64,000 nt of DNA from Halovivax gelatinilyticus (lineage in GTDB: Archaea; Halobacteriota; Halobacteria; Halobacteriales; Natrialbaceae): assembly GCF_024300625.1 (NCBI RefSeq), contig NZ_CP101322.1, positions 1,067,992-1,131,991 of the forward strand, in the 5' to 3' direction. This document shows positions 36,054 to 45,142 of this stretch, one piece after another. The notes beneath the pieces are model-generated. The model made no database searches. It saw only the letters and a list, made by a program, of their open reading frames with translations, and had not been told where the DNA came from. Within the stretch, counting starts at the first letter, position 1. Every line of letters starts with the position of its first letter. Made by a program: the position numbers and the translations under genes.

Positions 36054-36776
36054 TTAACATACAAGTGGATGATCAACATTTTCTATATCCAATCCGTCGC
36101 CATCACATTCTGTGACTCTACCAATACCGTCCGAAGCTCCGCTGATGGTAGTCTCTGGGTACTCAGTGAACGTATTCCACGGACTACTAGCATACGTCAT
36201 TTTTCTCTCTCTGGTAGAATCAACTGTATGACCCCAAAAACCATCCCTTTCTTCAAGCACCGATTTGCTATTCCCATCGTCACCCCAGAACCACCCGCGG
36301 TTTTCAGTCCATCCATTAGTCTCCACAGCCACAACTTCATCTCCTTCGACATCCCACATTATTTGATGATACAGCTCAAACACTTTCACACCTCCAAAAC
36401 CTCCCAGTCCGTACAAGTCAAATTGGAACGTGGCTGTATAATCATAAGGGAATGATTGTGCACTGGCCGAATTTGGGAAGATAACATCGGTCATGTCCGC
36501 AGATGTTAGTCTATTTGCATCGTGGTAAGCCATTCTTTGGCCGTGGTTTAATTCATCCCAAATATCATCCCTCCCTTCTTCATTCAGCTCGTTGAACTTT
36601 TTAAAGAACTCAATGAGTTCATTTTCCTGCCCTGGATTGAAATTTGTATCAATTTCGTTGTGAGTTGCCTCAGCACCGGCCATGATGGAGGTCCCCAAGA
36701 ACGATAGTCCAGCAACTCCACCACCAATTGTTTTTAGTACTGTTCTTCTCTGATTTCGATTGGTGTCTTTCACCAT
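36054..36776 (-). CDS. Tat-secreted orphan protein
   Basis: The 240-residue protein has a textbook twin-arginine signal (NQRRTVLKTIGGGVAGLSFL) with cleavage expected near residue 35. A helical acidic segment with ELIEFFKKFNELNEEGRDDI follows. Then comes a beta-rich C-terminal domain, full of aromatic and Gly residues (LYGLGGFGGVKVFELYHQ, GWTENRGWFWGDDGN), with three Cys near the end. It is A/T-rich in codon use and lies between insertion sequences. It could be a secreted antagonist such as a halocin, but that is a guess from composition and context. Confidence 0.7.
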   Translation of the reverse strand: MVKDTNRNQRRTVLKTIGGGVAGLSFLGTSIMAGAEATHNEIDTNFNPGQENELIEFFKKFNELNEEGRDDIWDELNHGQRMAYHDANRLTSADMTDVIFPNSASAQSFPYDYTATFQFDLYGLGGFGGVKVFELYHQIMWDVEGDEVVAVETNGWTENRGWFWGDDGNSKSVLEERDGFWGHTVDSTRERKMTYASSPWNTFTEYPETTISGASDGIGRVTECDGDGLDIENVDHPLVC

Positions 36777-37185
36777 ATGTTATGGTTGGACCAATATAAT
36801 ATATATGCATCGATTTAGTTTTTGTTAATTATTGTTAGACAAATAGTTGGTTTTTAGTGTGGAAGCTGTCGACGAGTCTTAATCACCGGTATTATAGATC
36901 CACCTAACAAGATCATTCAAATTATGACGTCAATAGCTCTCCTCGTTCGATAACCATGTGTCCATCTGATTACCATGGATCGATTGCTAAGGAACTGCGT
37001 CCTGGATCTCGGTGACCACGTGGAGGTAATACGGCGATCAATTTCATTGGGAAGACACGGTCGTCCGGAGCGAACTATAATCGGTTAAACCCCAGCTCAG
37101 TACGTTGCCTGGGGGAGAACGTCGATCTGATGGATCTCGCGACGAATTTCCGTGACCAAAACCAATTGAGACGAAAACGCAACCG
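36777..37185. other. Intergenic region, no gene seen
   Basis: Of these 409 bases the first ~60 are AT-rich (TATAATATATAT-like), the likely promoter of the Tat-secreted gene. The remainder shows no open frame with protein-like composition and no repeat I recognise; it may be a decayed insertion sequence. Confidence 0.45.
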
Positions 37186-37764
37186 ATGCTATCAGTCACA
37201 AATCTAAAAAAGAGGACTCACGCTAAATCGCACGTAGTGCAATTCGAAACTGAAGCGTATATCGATGAATACGTCATCGATGGGAAAAACAGCGGAACCT
37301 TCGCCGGAGATAACACCGGTATCACGTACACGCCGGATGTTTCGGGTGCGGGATCCCCGGTGTCCGTCTCGACGGACGAAATCGCGAGCATTACGTTCAA
37401 ACGGGACGCGACGCTCCAGCAAAACAGGTTTCTCGGCTGGTTCTTCGCCGTCTTCACCGTCGTCCTCGTGTCGTCCACCTACGTTCTCTACTTCGCTGGG
37501 CAACCCACGAATCCGGACTTCGACCACACCGCGTTGTTCATGGGAGTCCTCATCGTCGGCTCGCTCGCCACCACGTACGACTACTTCAACGGCGAAGACT
37601 ACGACGTCATTGTCGCCCACATTCGAACCGACGACGGCGACTCCCACGTCTTTACCGGACGGATAAAAAATACGGAATTCGTCGACGCGTGCGGGAACCT
37701 CCTCGAGACGGACATCGAAACGAGAAATCTGAACGAGAAACTCGACGCGGTACTCGACGACTGA
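37186..37764 (+). CDS. Membrane protein with N-terminal soluble domain
   Basis: The 192-residue protein has a charged first ~75 residues (YIDEYVIDGKNSGTFAGDNT), then two hydrophobic segments (FLGWFFAVFTVVLVSSTYVL and TALFMGVLIVGSLATTYDYF), and a C-terminal soluble domain (DYDVIVAHIRTDDGDSHVFT). The soluble halves look like a single beta domain split by the hairpin anchor. It starts at ATG 37186, with little room for a promoter beyond the upstream gap. No family identified. Confidence 0.65.
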   Translation: MLSVTNLKKRTHAKSHVVQFETEAYIDEYVIDGKNSGTFAGDNTGITYTPDVSGAGSPVSVSTDEIASITFKRDATLQQNRFLGWFFAVFTVVLVSSTYVLYFAGQPTNPDFDHTALFMGVLIVGSLATTYDYFNGEDYDVIVAHIRTDDGDSHVFTGRIKNTEFVDACGNLLETDIETRNLNEKLDAVLDD

Positions 37765-37825
37765 CACCTGCAACGCTCCCTACCGTCCACTCGAGAAAGC
37801 CCGCAGCTTCGCACTCGCCGTTCGC

Positions 37826-38287
37826 TCACACCTGGCCGGCACCGTCGGCGTGGGCCTCGATGTTGTCCCAGACGTCGGTCATCACCTCGCCGGTCATCTC
37901 GACGAGCGCCTCGACTTCGGGCTGACACTCACACGGCGCACAGCCGAGATCGCGAATCGCCTTCGTCGTCGAGGCGTGGTAGACGCAGACGTCGTCGCCG
38001 TCCTCGTAGACGACCGTCGTACACGGGAGCAACCCGGCGAGTTTCGGATCGATCTCGAGGGCCTCCTTCGCGATTTCGGCGTGACAGACCACGATGAGCG
38101 CCGTCTTCCTGATCTCTGTGTCTAACACGCCCGCAACGTACTCGTCGAGGCGCGTGAGCGCGACCGTCTCGAACCCCTGGTACTCGTGTTCTAACTGCAC
38201 GTGGACGACCGCGTCCTCGAACGGCAGATCGAGCGTGGTGAAAAGCGCCTCCTCGACGGTGGGAGCCGGCGTCTGCTCCGTACTCAT
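37826..38287 (-). CDS. DUF302 domain protein
   Basis: The 153-residue protein is a DUF302 fold: TTLDLPFEDAVVHVQLEHEY then a helix, and the strand TALIVVCHAEIAKEALEIDP followed by LLPCTTVVYEDGDDVCVYHA. The C-terminal tail adds CAPCECQPE, three cysteines that may bind metal. DUF302 proteins are small cytoplasmic proteins of unknown activity, some linked to redox or metal response. Start at ATG 38287. Confidence 0.87.
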   Translation of the reverse strand: MSTEQTPAPTVEEALFTTLDLPFEDAVVHVQLEHEYQGFETVALTRLDEYVAGVLDTEIRKTALIVVCHAEIAKEALEIDPKLAGLLPCTTVVYEDGDDVCVYHASTTKAIRDLGCAPCECQPEVEALVEMTGEVMTDVWDNIEAHADGAGQV

Positions 38288-38383
38288 ACCGACAGCATCT
38301 CCCGCACGTTATATCAATACACCCGCTTTCGGCAACGGCGGACGAGTGGTCAAAATGTCAGCAGGGTTGAATTGGCTCGCGAG

Positions 38384-38908
38384 CTACTCGCCCATCTCAG
38401 ACTCGAAGAATGACGCCTGATCTGCACAATCGACGACCGGAAACGCTCGCAGCATCTCGACGGCGTGATCCTCGTCGAACCCGCCGGCGACGAACGCGTA
38501 CTCCTCGGCAGTGACGTAAGCCAGGACCGCTGCGTGATGTGAATCAGCGCGGTCGAAAACGGTGGACAGATCTTCTTCAGATTGCGGCGGTTCGCCAAAT
38601 CGCGACGCAACCGTAGTTACGTCCGTCGAGCCGCCTTCCCTGAACGTTCGAGAGGTCGATTCAAGACCCCCCATGGACATATCGCCGTGCCCCGCCTCCG
38701 AGAGTCCACTGACGTCACTTTCGTCGGGAAGCATCGCTTCGAGGTCGTCCGTATCCGGGGTCGAACACACGCCGAAGCCACCACCGTTGCTACCGTCGCC
38801 GTCGTCGTCACTCGATAGACAGCCAGCAAGTGCGGCCGTTCCTGTTGCCGCAAGCGCCAGGACGCGTCGTCGCGATACGGTACGATCAGTCTTCGATCGG
38901 GTATTCAT
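38384..38908 (-). CDS. Twin-arginine lipoprotein, function unknown
   Basis: The 174-residue product begins MNTRSKTDRTVSRRRVLALA with a twin-arginine motif and a lipobox ALAGC (Cys near residue 30), then an Asp/Ser/Gly linker and a soluble domain with FREGGSTDVTTVASRF and DEDHAVEMLRAFPVVDCADQ. It is expected outside the membrane. It is one of several unrelated lipoproteins in this window. Family not recognised. Confidence 0.72.
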   Translation of the reverse strand: MNTRSKTDRTVSRRRVLALAATGTAALAGCLSSDDDGDGSNGGGFGVCSTPDTDDLEAMLPDESDVSGLSEAGHGDMSMGGLESTSRTFREGGSTDVTTVASRFGEPPQSEEDLSTVFDRADSHHAAVLAYVTAEEYAFVAGGFDEDHAVEMLRAFPVVDCADQASFFESEMGE

Positions 38909-39358
38909 CGGTACCGGACTTGTCCGACAGTCAGTAATAACGCCCCGCTAACCAGATGGGAAGTTGGTAACTTACCAGAGAGTAAGTTGCAGCAGTAACG
39001 TGGTTGTTCAAACAGTCACGTCTCGACCGCGGAGTCACCGCATCGTGGCATCGCTCGAAGTCGATACCGACAGGACGCCGCTCACGGGTCGTTCCTCCCC
39101 GTTCGACATTTCGAGGATTTCGCTACGCTCGATCCTCGTCGCTCACGGCTTCGCCGTTCGCTAATTCGCGATTCTCACTTCGTTCGAACCTCGCTACGCC
39201 AGGACTGGGATTTGAACCCACCTCCAGACGGTCCTGCTCGTTCGCTTCGCTCACTGCGCGGGCTGCGACTGGCGTACGTTCAAATCCCGCTTTGGCGCTT
39301 CCTGGCACCAAGTTTCTCGCGACGCTATGCGTCGCTCGAAGTTGATACCGACAGGAAG
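38909..39358. other. Gene-free region with repeats and tRNA-Ser fragments
   Basis: In order it holds a 25-bp sequence TCGCTCGAAGTCGATACCGA-CAGGA (39051-39075), a reverse copy of the 22.8-kb repeat core (39081-39105), and a copy of the tRNA-Ser 3' end (39197-39220). Then comes an inverted fragment of the same tRNA (39278-39288), an inverted repeat pair (39293-39304 with 39352-39363), and a second copy of the 25-bp sequence at 39332-39356. No coding gene is apparent. Confidence 0.65.
39197..39220 (-). repeat. Partial copy of tRNA-Ser 3' end
   Basis: These 24 bases (CGCCAGGACTGGGATTTGAA plus CCCA) are identical to 39359-39382, the T-arm and acceptor 3' strand of tRNA-Ser(GGA), in the same orientation. 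This is the expected trace of site-specific integration at the tRNA gene; no integrase gene remains next to it. Confidence 0.7.
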
Positions 39359-39363
39359 CGCCA
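39293..39363. other. Inverted repeat enclosing a hairpin, next to tRNA-Ser
   Basis: TGGCGCTTCCTG (39293-39304) is the reverse complement of CAGGAAGCGCCA (39352-39363). Between them is a smaller stem GCGACGC-TAT-GCGTCGC. The right arm overlaps the 3' end of tRNA-Ser, so the structure could terminate or process the tRNA transcript. Confidence 0.55.
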
Positions 39364-39440
39364 GGACTGGGATTTGAACCCAGAATCCCGAAAGGGAACA
39401 CGCTTTCCAGGCGTGCGCCTTACCGTTCGGCCATCCTGGC
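39359..39440 (-). tRNA. tRNA-Ser (anticodon GGA)
   Basis: The minus strand gives a 7-bp acceptor stem GCCAGGA/TCCTGGC with discriminator G. It has a D-arm GCC-GAACGGTAA-GGC and anticodon stem CACGC/GCGTG with loop CTGGAAA (GGA at 34-36). The long variable arm TTCCCTTTCGGGATT is typical of class II tRNAs, and the T-arm is CTGGGTTCAAATCCCAG. No intron, no encoded CCA. Confidence 0.95.
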
Positions 39441-39488
39441 TCGGATGAAGGTTGCCGACTGGGTCGAATAAGTCTTGCGAGGTCGGTC

Positions 39489-39701
39489 TCACCGGCCGCG
39501 GGTTTCGGCCCACGCGACGACGCGATGTTCGTACCGATAGGTCACCACGGCCGTCGCACCGGCTACGATGACCGAACCGACGAGCGACTGCGCGAGCGTC
39601 AGGTCGACCGCGTCGAGGGCGATCGACCCCTGGGCGAGGATGGCGAAGACGAGTCCGCCGACGATCCCCCAGAGGGTTGCGGATTTGACGCGTGCGTTCA
39701 C
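39489..39701 (-). CDS. Small two-helix membrane protein
   Basis: The 70-residue protein has two hydrophobic segments (ATLWGIVGGLVFAILAQGSI and AQSLVGSVIVAGATAVVTYR) and a polar C-terminal tail. The start is a GTG at 39701, 12 bp downstream of the ridA stop, so the two are probably cotranscribed. Function unknown. Confidence 0.7.
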   Translation of the reverse strand: MNARVKSATLWGIVGGLVFAILAQGSIALDAVDLTLAQSLVGSVIVAGATAVVTYRYEHRVVAWAETRGR

Positions 39702-39712
39702 GGTGTGGTCGG

Positions 39713-40093
39713 TTACTCGAGGTTCGCGATGGCCTCGATCTCGACGCCGGCGCCCTTGGGAAGGTTCGCCACCTCCACGGCGCTTCTGGCGGGTGGCTCG
39801 TCGTCGAAGTAGGTCGCGTACGTCTCGTTCATCTCCTCGAAGTCGTCGATATCGGCGAGAAACACCGTCGTCTTGAGGACGTCCGCGGGCGTCGCGCCCT
39901 TCTCCTTCAAGATCGCGACGACGTTGTCGAGCGCCTGCTCGGTCTGGACGGAGATGGGCTCGTCGTCGAGCAGCTCGCCGTCGGGCGTCAGCGGAATCTG
40001 GCCGGCGGTAAAGAGAATCGAGCCGTTCGTCGTCGCCTGACTGTACGCGCCGACCGCGGCCGGAGCGTCGTCCGTGCTGATGATTCGCTTCAT
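39713..40093 (-). CDS. ridA: RidA family reactive-intermediate deaminase
   Basis: The 126-residue protein matches RidA/YjgF: MKRIISTDDAPAAVGAYSQA, FTAGQIPLTP, EQALDNVVAILKEKG and PARSAVEVANLPKGAGVEIE, with the Arg that binds the carboxylate in PPARSAVEV. Trimeric RidA hydrolyses reactive 2-aminoacrylate and related enamines or imines formed by PLP enzymes. Length is typical. It is followed closely by the small membrane protein gene. Confidence 0.93.
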   Translation of the reverse strand: MKRIISTDDAPAAVGAYSQATTNGSILFTAGQIPLTPDGELLDDEPISVQTEQALDNVVAILKEKGATPADVLKTTVFLADIDDFEEMNETYATYFDDEPPARSAVEVANLPKGAGVEIEAIANLE

Positions 40094-40164
40094 ACCTAGC
40101 GGTCCGGGAGGCGGGCTAATAAAGGGCGGCGAAATCGGTCAGTTCCGCCGATCGCGGACACCGA

Positions 40165-40623
40165 TCACTCCTCGACGTCGAGGTCGAACTGCTCGTTCTC
40201 GACGACGGCGTTCAAGACGACGCTCGTGTTCGACTCCTTGATGTCGGGGTCGGTCAGCAGCGTCTTGATCTGCTCGTTCATGCCGTCGGTGTCTCGAAAC
40301 TTGCCGATCGCCGTGACGTCGTAGTCGCCGGTGACCTCGTAGACGGAGATCATCTGGCGGTGCTCGCGAAGCCGGTCGGTGATCTCCGGAAGGGCGTCAC
40401 CTTCGACCTTGAGCTGGATGACGGCCGTGACGTCGTAGCCGAGCGCGTCGTAGTCGACGCGCGGGGTGTAGCCGTCGATCACGCCGGCCTCCTCCAGGTC
40501 GGATAAGTGATTCGAGACGGTCGTCACCGACACGTCGAGTTCCTCGGCGAGGCTTCGCAGGCTCGCGCGACCATCTCCCAACAGGGCATTCACCAACTTC
40601 GAGTCGAGATTTTCGTACGTCAT
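40165..40623 (-). CDS. lrp: Lrp/AsnC family regulator next to glnA
   Basis: The 152-residue protein has an N-terminal winged helix ([37 protein letters not shown]) and a C-terminal RAM domain ([38 protein letters not shown]). It is divergent from the glutamine synthetase gene with ~125 bp between the starts. In haloarchaea a Lrp gene in this place is a known neighbour of glnA and is thought to regulate it, probably by sensing an amino acid. Start at ATG 40623; the TTG just upstream is not needed. Confidence 0.92.
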   Translation of the reverse strand: MTYENLDSKLVNALLGDGRASLRSLAEELDVSVTTVSNHLSDLEEAGVIDGYTPRVDYDALGYDVTAVIQLKVEGDALPEITDRLREHRQMISVYEVTGDYDVTAIGKFRDTDGMNEQIKTLLTDPDIKESNTSVVLNAVVENEQFDLDVEE

Positions 40624-40748
40624 CAAGCTGACCCACTTCCCCCACCCATTAGAACTTTACGAATGAACAATTTCTGGCGAGAGACGGGCTAATTGCGCGG
40701 AACAGTAGGGTTTTAGTGGTGGAGATGGTTGAGTCAGACGAGCTTCGG

Positions 40749-42104
40749 ATGACAACCGGCAATCTTACAAGTACGGAAGAATCGGTTCTCGAAACGATCG
40801 AACACGAAGATATCGACTTTCTTCGATTGCAGTTTACTGATATTCTCGGCGTGGTAAAAAACGTCTCGGTTCCCGCTCGCCAGACCGAGAAAGCGTTCCG
40901 CGAGGGCATCTACTTCGACGGCTCGTCGATCGAAGGATTCGTTCGGATCCAGGAGTCGGACATGCGCCTGATTCCCGATCCCGAGACGTTCGCCATCCTG
41001 CCGTGGCGCACGAACGACCACGGCGCGGCGGCGCGCATGATCTGCGACGTCGTCGACACCTCGACGGGCGAACCGTTCGCCGGCGATCCGCGAACGGTGC
41101 TCAAACGCACGCTCGACCGTGCTGCCGAGCTAGGATACACCGTCAACGTCGCGCCCGAACCCGAGTTCTTCCTCTTCGAGGAAGACGAAGACGGTCGCGC
41201 GACGACGAAGACGAACGACGCCGGCGGCTACTTCGACGTCGCGCCGAAGGACCTCGCGAGCGACGTCCGCCGGGACATCATCTACGGCCTCGAATCGATG
41301 GGCTTCGAGATCGAAGCGAGCCATCACGAGGTCGCCGAAGGGCAACACGAGATCAACTTCGAGTACGACGACGCCATCGCCACCGCGGACAACGTTGCCA
41401 CGTTCCGGACGGTGGTCCGCGCCATCGCCGCCCAGCACGACCTGCACGCGACGTTCATGCCGAAACCGATCGCCGAGATCAACGGCTCGGGCATGCACAC
41501 GCACGTTTCCTTTTTCACCGAGGACGGCGAGAACGCCTTCCACGACGGTGACGACGAGTTCAACCTGAGCGAGACGGCCCACGCGTTTCTCGCCGGCGTC
41601 TTAGAACACGCCCCCGCGATCACCGCCGTCGCCAACCCGACGGTCAATAGCTACAAGCGCCTCGTCCCGGGCTACGAGGCGCCCGTCTACGTCGCCTGGT
41701 CCGACCGCAACCGCTCTGCGCTGATCCGCAAACCCGCCGCGCGCGTCCCGGCCGCCTCGCGCATCGAGCTGCGCTCGCCCGATCCGTCGTGTAACCCCTA
41801 CCTGGCCCTCGCGGCCATCATCGAGGCCGGTCTCGACGGTATCGAGCGCGATCTCGAGGCGCCGGACCCGGTCAGAGAGAACATCTACGAGTTCGACGAG
41901 CGAAAGCGCGACGAGTACGGCATCGACACGCTGCCGACGAACCTGGGCGAGGCGGTCGACGCGCTCGAAGCCGACGAGGTCGTCAACGACGCGCTCGGCG
42001 AGCACGTCTGCGAGAAGTTCATCGAGGCAAAGCGCCAGGAGTTCGACGACTACCTCGTCTCCGTCTCCGAGTGGGAACTCGATCGCTACCTCGAGACGTT
42101 CTGA
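40749..42104 (+). CDS. glnA: Glutamine synthetase, type I
   Basis: This is a 451-residue enzyme. It carries the N-terminal [13 protein letters not shown], the glutamate/metal site [31 protein letters not shown], the active site [12 protein letters not shown] and [18 protein letters not shown], and the ATP-binding [17 protein letters not shown]. It condenses glutamate, ammonia and ATP to glutamine. I chose the ATG at 40749 ([18 protein letters not shown]). An upstream ATG at 40716 would add 11 residues. Confidence 0.95.
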   Translation: MTTGNLTSTEESVLETIEHEDIDFLRLQFTDILGVVKNVSVPARQTEKAFREGIYFDGSSIEGFVRIQESDMRLIPDPETFAILPWRTNDHGAAARMICDVVDTSTGEPFAGDPRTVLKRTLDRAAELGYTVNVAPEPEFFLFEEDEDGRATTKTNDAGGYFDVAPKDLASDVRRDIIYGLESMGFEIEASHHEVAEGQHEINFEYDDAIATADNVATFRTVVRAIAAQHDLHATFMPKPIAEINGSGMHTHVSFFTEDGENAFHDGDDEFNLSETAHAFLAGVLEHAPAITAVANPTVNSYKRLVPGYEAPVYVAWSDRNRSALIRKPAARVPAASRIELRSPDPSCNPYLALAAIIEAGLDGIERDLEAPDPVRENIYEFDERKRDEYGIDTLPTNLGEAVDALEADEVVNDALGEHVCEKFIEAKRQEFDDYLVSVSEWELDRYLETF

Positions 42105-42173
42105 GCGGTCGGTCCGGTTTCGCCGCGTTCGACGGACTGGTTACGTTGCGGCGGTCGGCTCACCGCGAACCGA

Positions 42174-43088
42174 TCAGTTACTCACACCGAGCGACGACTC
42201 TTCCGTCTCGATCGTGACCGCGACCAGCCGAGGCAGTCCGACGATCACCACGCCAGCGAAGAGGCCGAGACCGAACCAGACGACGACCCAGTCGGTGACC
42301 AGCAGGACGGCCGCCCCCGCCGAGAGGAGACCGATGCCGAGCAGACCGTGACCGACCCGATCGATCGAGAGCGCCCACCCGGAGTAAGGTGGCGTCGCGT
42401 AGGTCCAGGCGATCGCCGATCCGACGGCCCCGCCGAACAGCGCGGCGGCGTCGACGCGACCCCCGACGACGAACGAGACCAGCGAGACGGCGGCGACGGC
42501 GACGAAGACCGCGGTCGTCTCTGCGTGTCGATCGTATTCGGTTCGGACGGTTCGACGAAGTGCGATGACGGCGGCGACGAACGCGGCGGCGATGGCGGCC
42601 CCGACGAACACGTCGATCGGGTAGTGCAGACCGACCGCGACGCGGGAAAAACCGATGGCAGCGATCATCGCGGATGCCCCGACGAGACGCTGGCGCCGGG
42701 TACCGACGTCGAGTTCGAACGCGAACGCGAGCCAGATGGCGGTTCCGGCCATCGCGTGGCCGCTCGGAAAACTCGTCGAGGAGACCTCGACCAGCGGTGC
42801 GTAGGCGTGGCGAATGCCGACCGGGAGCGTCTCTGGGGCGATCGCGGGACCGACGCCAGGTCGGCCGATCTCGAAGTAGCCCTTCGTTCCGACCATGATC
42901 GCGTACGCACCCATCACCGTCCCGAGCCAGGGCGCGAATCGATCGCGCGGACCGAAGTAAAAGGCGATGACGATCGCCGGCGCGACGAACCAGACGCTCC
43001 CGACGTACGAAAAGAGCGCCCAGAGGAACGCCGCCCACTCGGGGAACGTATCCCGAACCGTTCGGACGGTCGTCGAGTCGAACCACAT
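42174..43088 (-). CDS. PAP2-superfamily membrane phosphatase
   Basis: The 304-residue protein has about eight hydrophobic segments. The PAP2 signature is split as KGYFEIGRP (motif 1, Lys and Arg), SFPSGHAMAG (motif 2, Ser-Gly-His) and SRVAVGLHYPIDVFVG (motif 3, Arg and His). It removes phosphate from lipid phosphates such as phosphatidate or undecaprenyl-type pyrophosphate. All catalytic residues are present. It is separated from glnA by about 70 bp and reads in the opposite direction. Confidence 0.9.
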   Translation of the reverse strand: MWFDSTTVRTVRDTFPEWAAFLWALFSYVGSVWFVAPAIVIAFYFGPRDRFAPWLGTVMGAYAIMVGTKGYFEIGRPGVGPAIAPETLPVGIRHAYAPLVEVSSTSFPSGHAMAGTAIWLAFAFELDVGTRRQRLVGASAMIAAIGFSRVAVGLHYPIDVFVGAAIAAAFVAAVIALRRTVRTEYDRHAETTAVFVAVAAVSLVSFVVGGRVDAAALFGGAVGSAIAWTYATPPYSGWALSIDRVGHGLLGIGLLSAGAAVLLVTDWVVVWFGLGLFAGVVIVGLPRLVAVTIETEESSLGVSN

Positions 43089-43192
43089 CGACTCCGTCTT
43101 TCGATTCGGCGACCGTATTTCTGTCGGTCGAAAAGACTGTCGCGGTCGGTGAATGGCGTCGGCCGGAGAATCCAGAAGCGCTACTCACCGAC

Positions 43193-44560
43193 TCACGATC
43201 GCCACTCGCCGACGCGGTCCCGGAGCCGGCCGGGAAGCCCCAGGACCGAAAACACCGTTCCGAACAGAACCATCAGCAGGTAGACGCCGAGCGTCGAGGT
43301 CCAGATGACGAACATGGCAAAGACGGCCCAGCCGCTAGAGAGGAAGTAGTAGGCGGCGATCGTCATCGCGGTGCCGTACAGTAATACGAGATAGGGGCCC
43401 CAGCCGTGGGCCTTGCCGCGACGGACGCGCCGGCGGACGTACCGTCGTAGATCGCCCTCGAGGTCTTCTTTGCGAACCGTTCTGGACTCGACACCCGCCT
43501 CTACGGCCGCCAGCTCGTCGCGAAGTCGCTCGATCTCCTCGCGCAGGGCGGCCGGATCGTCCGCCCGGTCGCGGGTACGATCGCTCGCGCGTCGTCCGTC
43601 GCTCGGTTCCCCGGCGGACGTCGCCCGTTCGGTCGCGTCGCTCGCCCGCTCCCCGGGGTCGTCCGTCGTCGATCCCGTCGGCGGCTCCGACGTGGGCGAC
43701 TCGCCGTCGCGATCCGTGGCGTCGTCGGTCATCGCTCGTCGGCCGAACTGTCGAGAGCCGGGACTTTGTAGCTGCCGGTCCGTTCCGCGATCGGCGAGAA
43801 CGGCGTTGACCACCGCGCCGAAGACGACGACGATCGCGCCGAGGTAGAGCCAGATGAGTACGAGCAATACGCCCCCGAGCGCGCCGTAGACGGCCGAGGC
43901 TGAGGCGAGCGCGGCGTAGATAGCGAACGTCCGACTGAGCGCGAGCCAGCCGACGGCCGCGATCATCGTCCCCGGGAGCGCCTCGCGAACCGACACCGAC
44001 CGGCCGGGGAAGATGACGTACAGCGGGAGAAACGCCGCGACCAGCGCCGGAAAGACGAATAACGGACCGACGAGACCGGTTCCCGGCACCGGCGCCAGGG
44101 CGATCGCGAGTTCGAGCCCGGCGACGAGACCCAGTCCGACCGTGACCGCACCGGCGACCACGGCCGCGTCCCAGAACGTATCGAGCACGCTTCGCTCGCC
44201 ACCGGTGCCGTAGATCAGCGAGAACGCCCGGTCGAGCCCTCTGAGAACCCGACTCGATCCCCAGATGATACCGATCGCCCCGACGACCGTCGCGGACCGG
44301 CGTCCGGTGTCGTCGACGAGCGCGTCGGCGAGCAGCTGCTGGGCGGCCGGCGTCAGAAATTCGGCAGCCGCACCCGAGAACCGGTGTGCCAGCGCTTCGC
44401 CCCCCAGGCTCGACGCTACTCCCACGGCCAGCAGCGCGATGGGTACCAGCGAGAGAAACGCGTAAAACGCGACGCCGGCCGACAGAAGCGTCAGCTGCCT
44501 GGTCCGAGCGATGAAGATGGCGTCTCGGAGAGCGAGACGTATCGAGTCGACGTCGATCAC
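43193..44560 (-). CDS. YihY/BrkB-family membrane protein with extra C-terminal domain
   Basis: Residues ~1-260 are the six-helix YihY/BrkB fold (LLSAGVAFYAFLSLVPIALL, VLLVLIWLYLGAIVVVFGAV). A hydrophilic linker (~residues 265-380) has a coiled coil EEIERLRDELAAVEAGVES and a very basic stretch LRRYVRRRVRRGKAHG. Two more membrane segments end the protein (YLVLLYGTAMTIAAYYFLSS, GVYLLMVLFGTVFSVLGLP). The appended part is probably from a second haloarchaeal family. Starts are uncertain: GTG at 44560 is preferred, GTG at 44596 also exists. Confidence 0.82.
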   Translation of the reverse strand: MIDVDSIRLALRDAIFIARTRQLTLLSAGVAFYAFLSLVPIALLAVGVASSLGGEALAHRFSGAAAEFLTPAAQQLLADALVDDTGRRSATVVGAIGIIWGSSRVLRGLDRAFSLIYGTGGERSVLDTFWDAAVVAGAVTVGLGLVAGLELAIALAPVPGTGLVGPLFVFPALVAAFLPLYVIFPGRSVSVREALPGTMIAAVGWLALSRTFAIYAALASASAVYGALGGVLLVLIWLYLGAIVVVFGAVVNAVLADRGTDRQLQSPGSRQFGRRAMTDDATDRDGESPTSEPPTGSTTDDPGERASDATERATSAGEPSDGRRASDRTRDRADDPAALREEIERLRDELAAVEAGVESRTVRKEDLEGDLRRYVRRRVRRGKAHGWGPYLVLLYGTAMTIAAYYFLSSGWAVFAMFVIWTSTLGVYLLMVLFGTVFSVLGLPGRLRDRVGEWRS

Positions 44561-44651
44561 GAACCGTGCTACCACGCCCGGCAGGAAATAGCGCACACGG
44601 TTTCGCGCTCGGTGAGGCTGGCCGTCACGGAATCGGGACGACCGACGGGAG

Positions 44652-44990
44652 TTACCCGCCGTCGGTTCGGTCCGCTCGTTCCGGCGATCCGCCCCGGTAG
44701 ACTGCCCAGAGTAGCAGGGCCGCGATCAGGAAGTCGAAGCCGTGTTCGATCAAGTGGTGGACGGTCATCGGGACGACGCCGAAGACGGTCCCCAGCCCGA
44801 CGACCGACCGCGTGACGAGCAAGCCGAGTACGATCGAGAGGAGCGCGTATCGGGCCGTCCGACGGCGGCGGTAGGCGACCACGGCCGCGAGGAAGAGGAC
44901 GGTGGTCCCGACGGCGGCGAGCGCGATTACGACGAGAAGCAGCGGCGTCAGCTCCGGGTCGTGCCACGACGCCGGCATCGCGCGAATCAT
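44652..44990 (-). CDS. Membrane protein, DUF7471-like
   Basis: The 112-residue protein has three hydrophobic segments (LLLVVIALAAVGTTVLFLAA, YALLSIVLGLLVTRSVVGLG, FLIAALLLWAVYRGG) with a conserved-looking VPMTVHHLIEHGFDF between the last two. I recall a haloarchaeal family (DUF7471) of this form, found beside winged-helix regulators, as here. Function unknown. Start at ATG 44990 (or the ATG at 44978). Confidence 0.65.
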   Translation of the reverse strand: MIRAMPASWHDPELTPLLLVVIALAAVGTTVLFLAAVVAYRRRRTARYALLSIVLGLLVTRSVVGLGTVFGVVPMTVHHLIEHGFDFLIAALLLWAVYRGGSPERADRTDGG

Positions 44991-45142
44991 TTACACGTAA
45001 GTGCTCTCAGACCGTCGTCCTATGTGTGTCGATTCGGTCTACCGTGCTCCCGACGGTTTCGACCGTTCCCTCGCGGCGGGAACCGTCGCAACCGTGGAAC
45101 ATCCCCCGCTAGTACGGAAGGGTAAGCCGACGCTGATCAATC

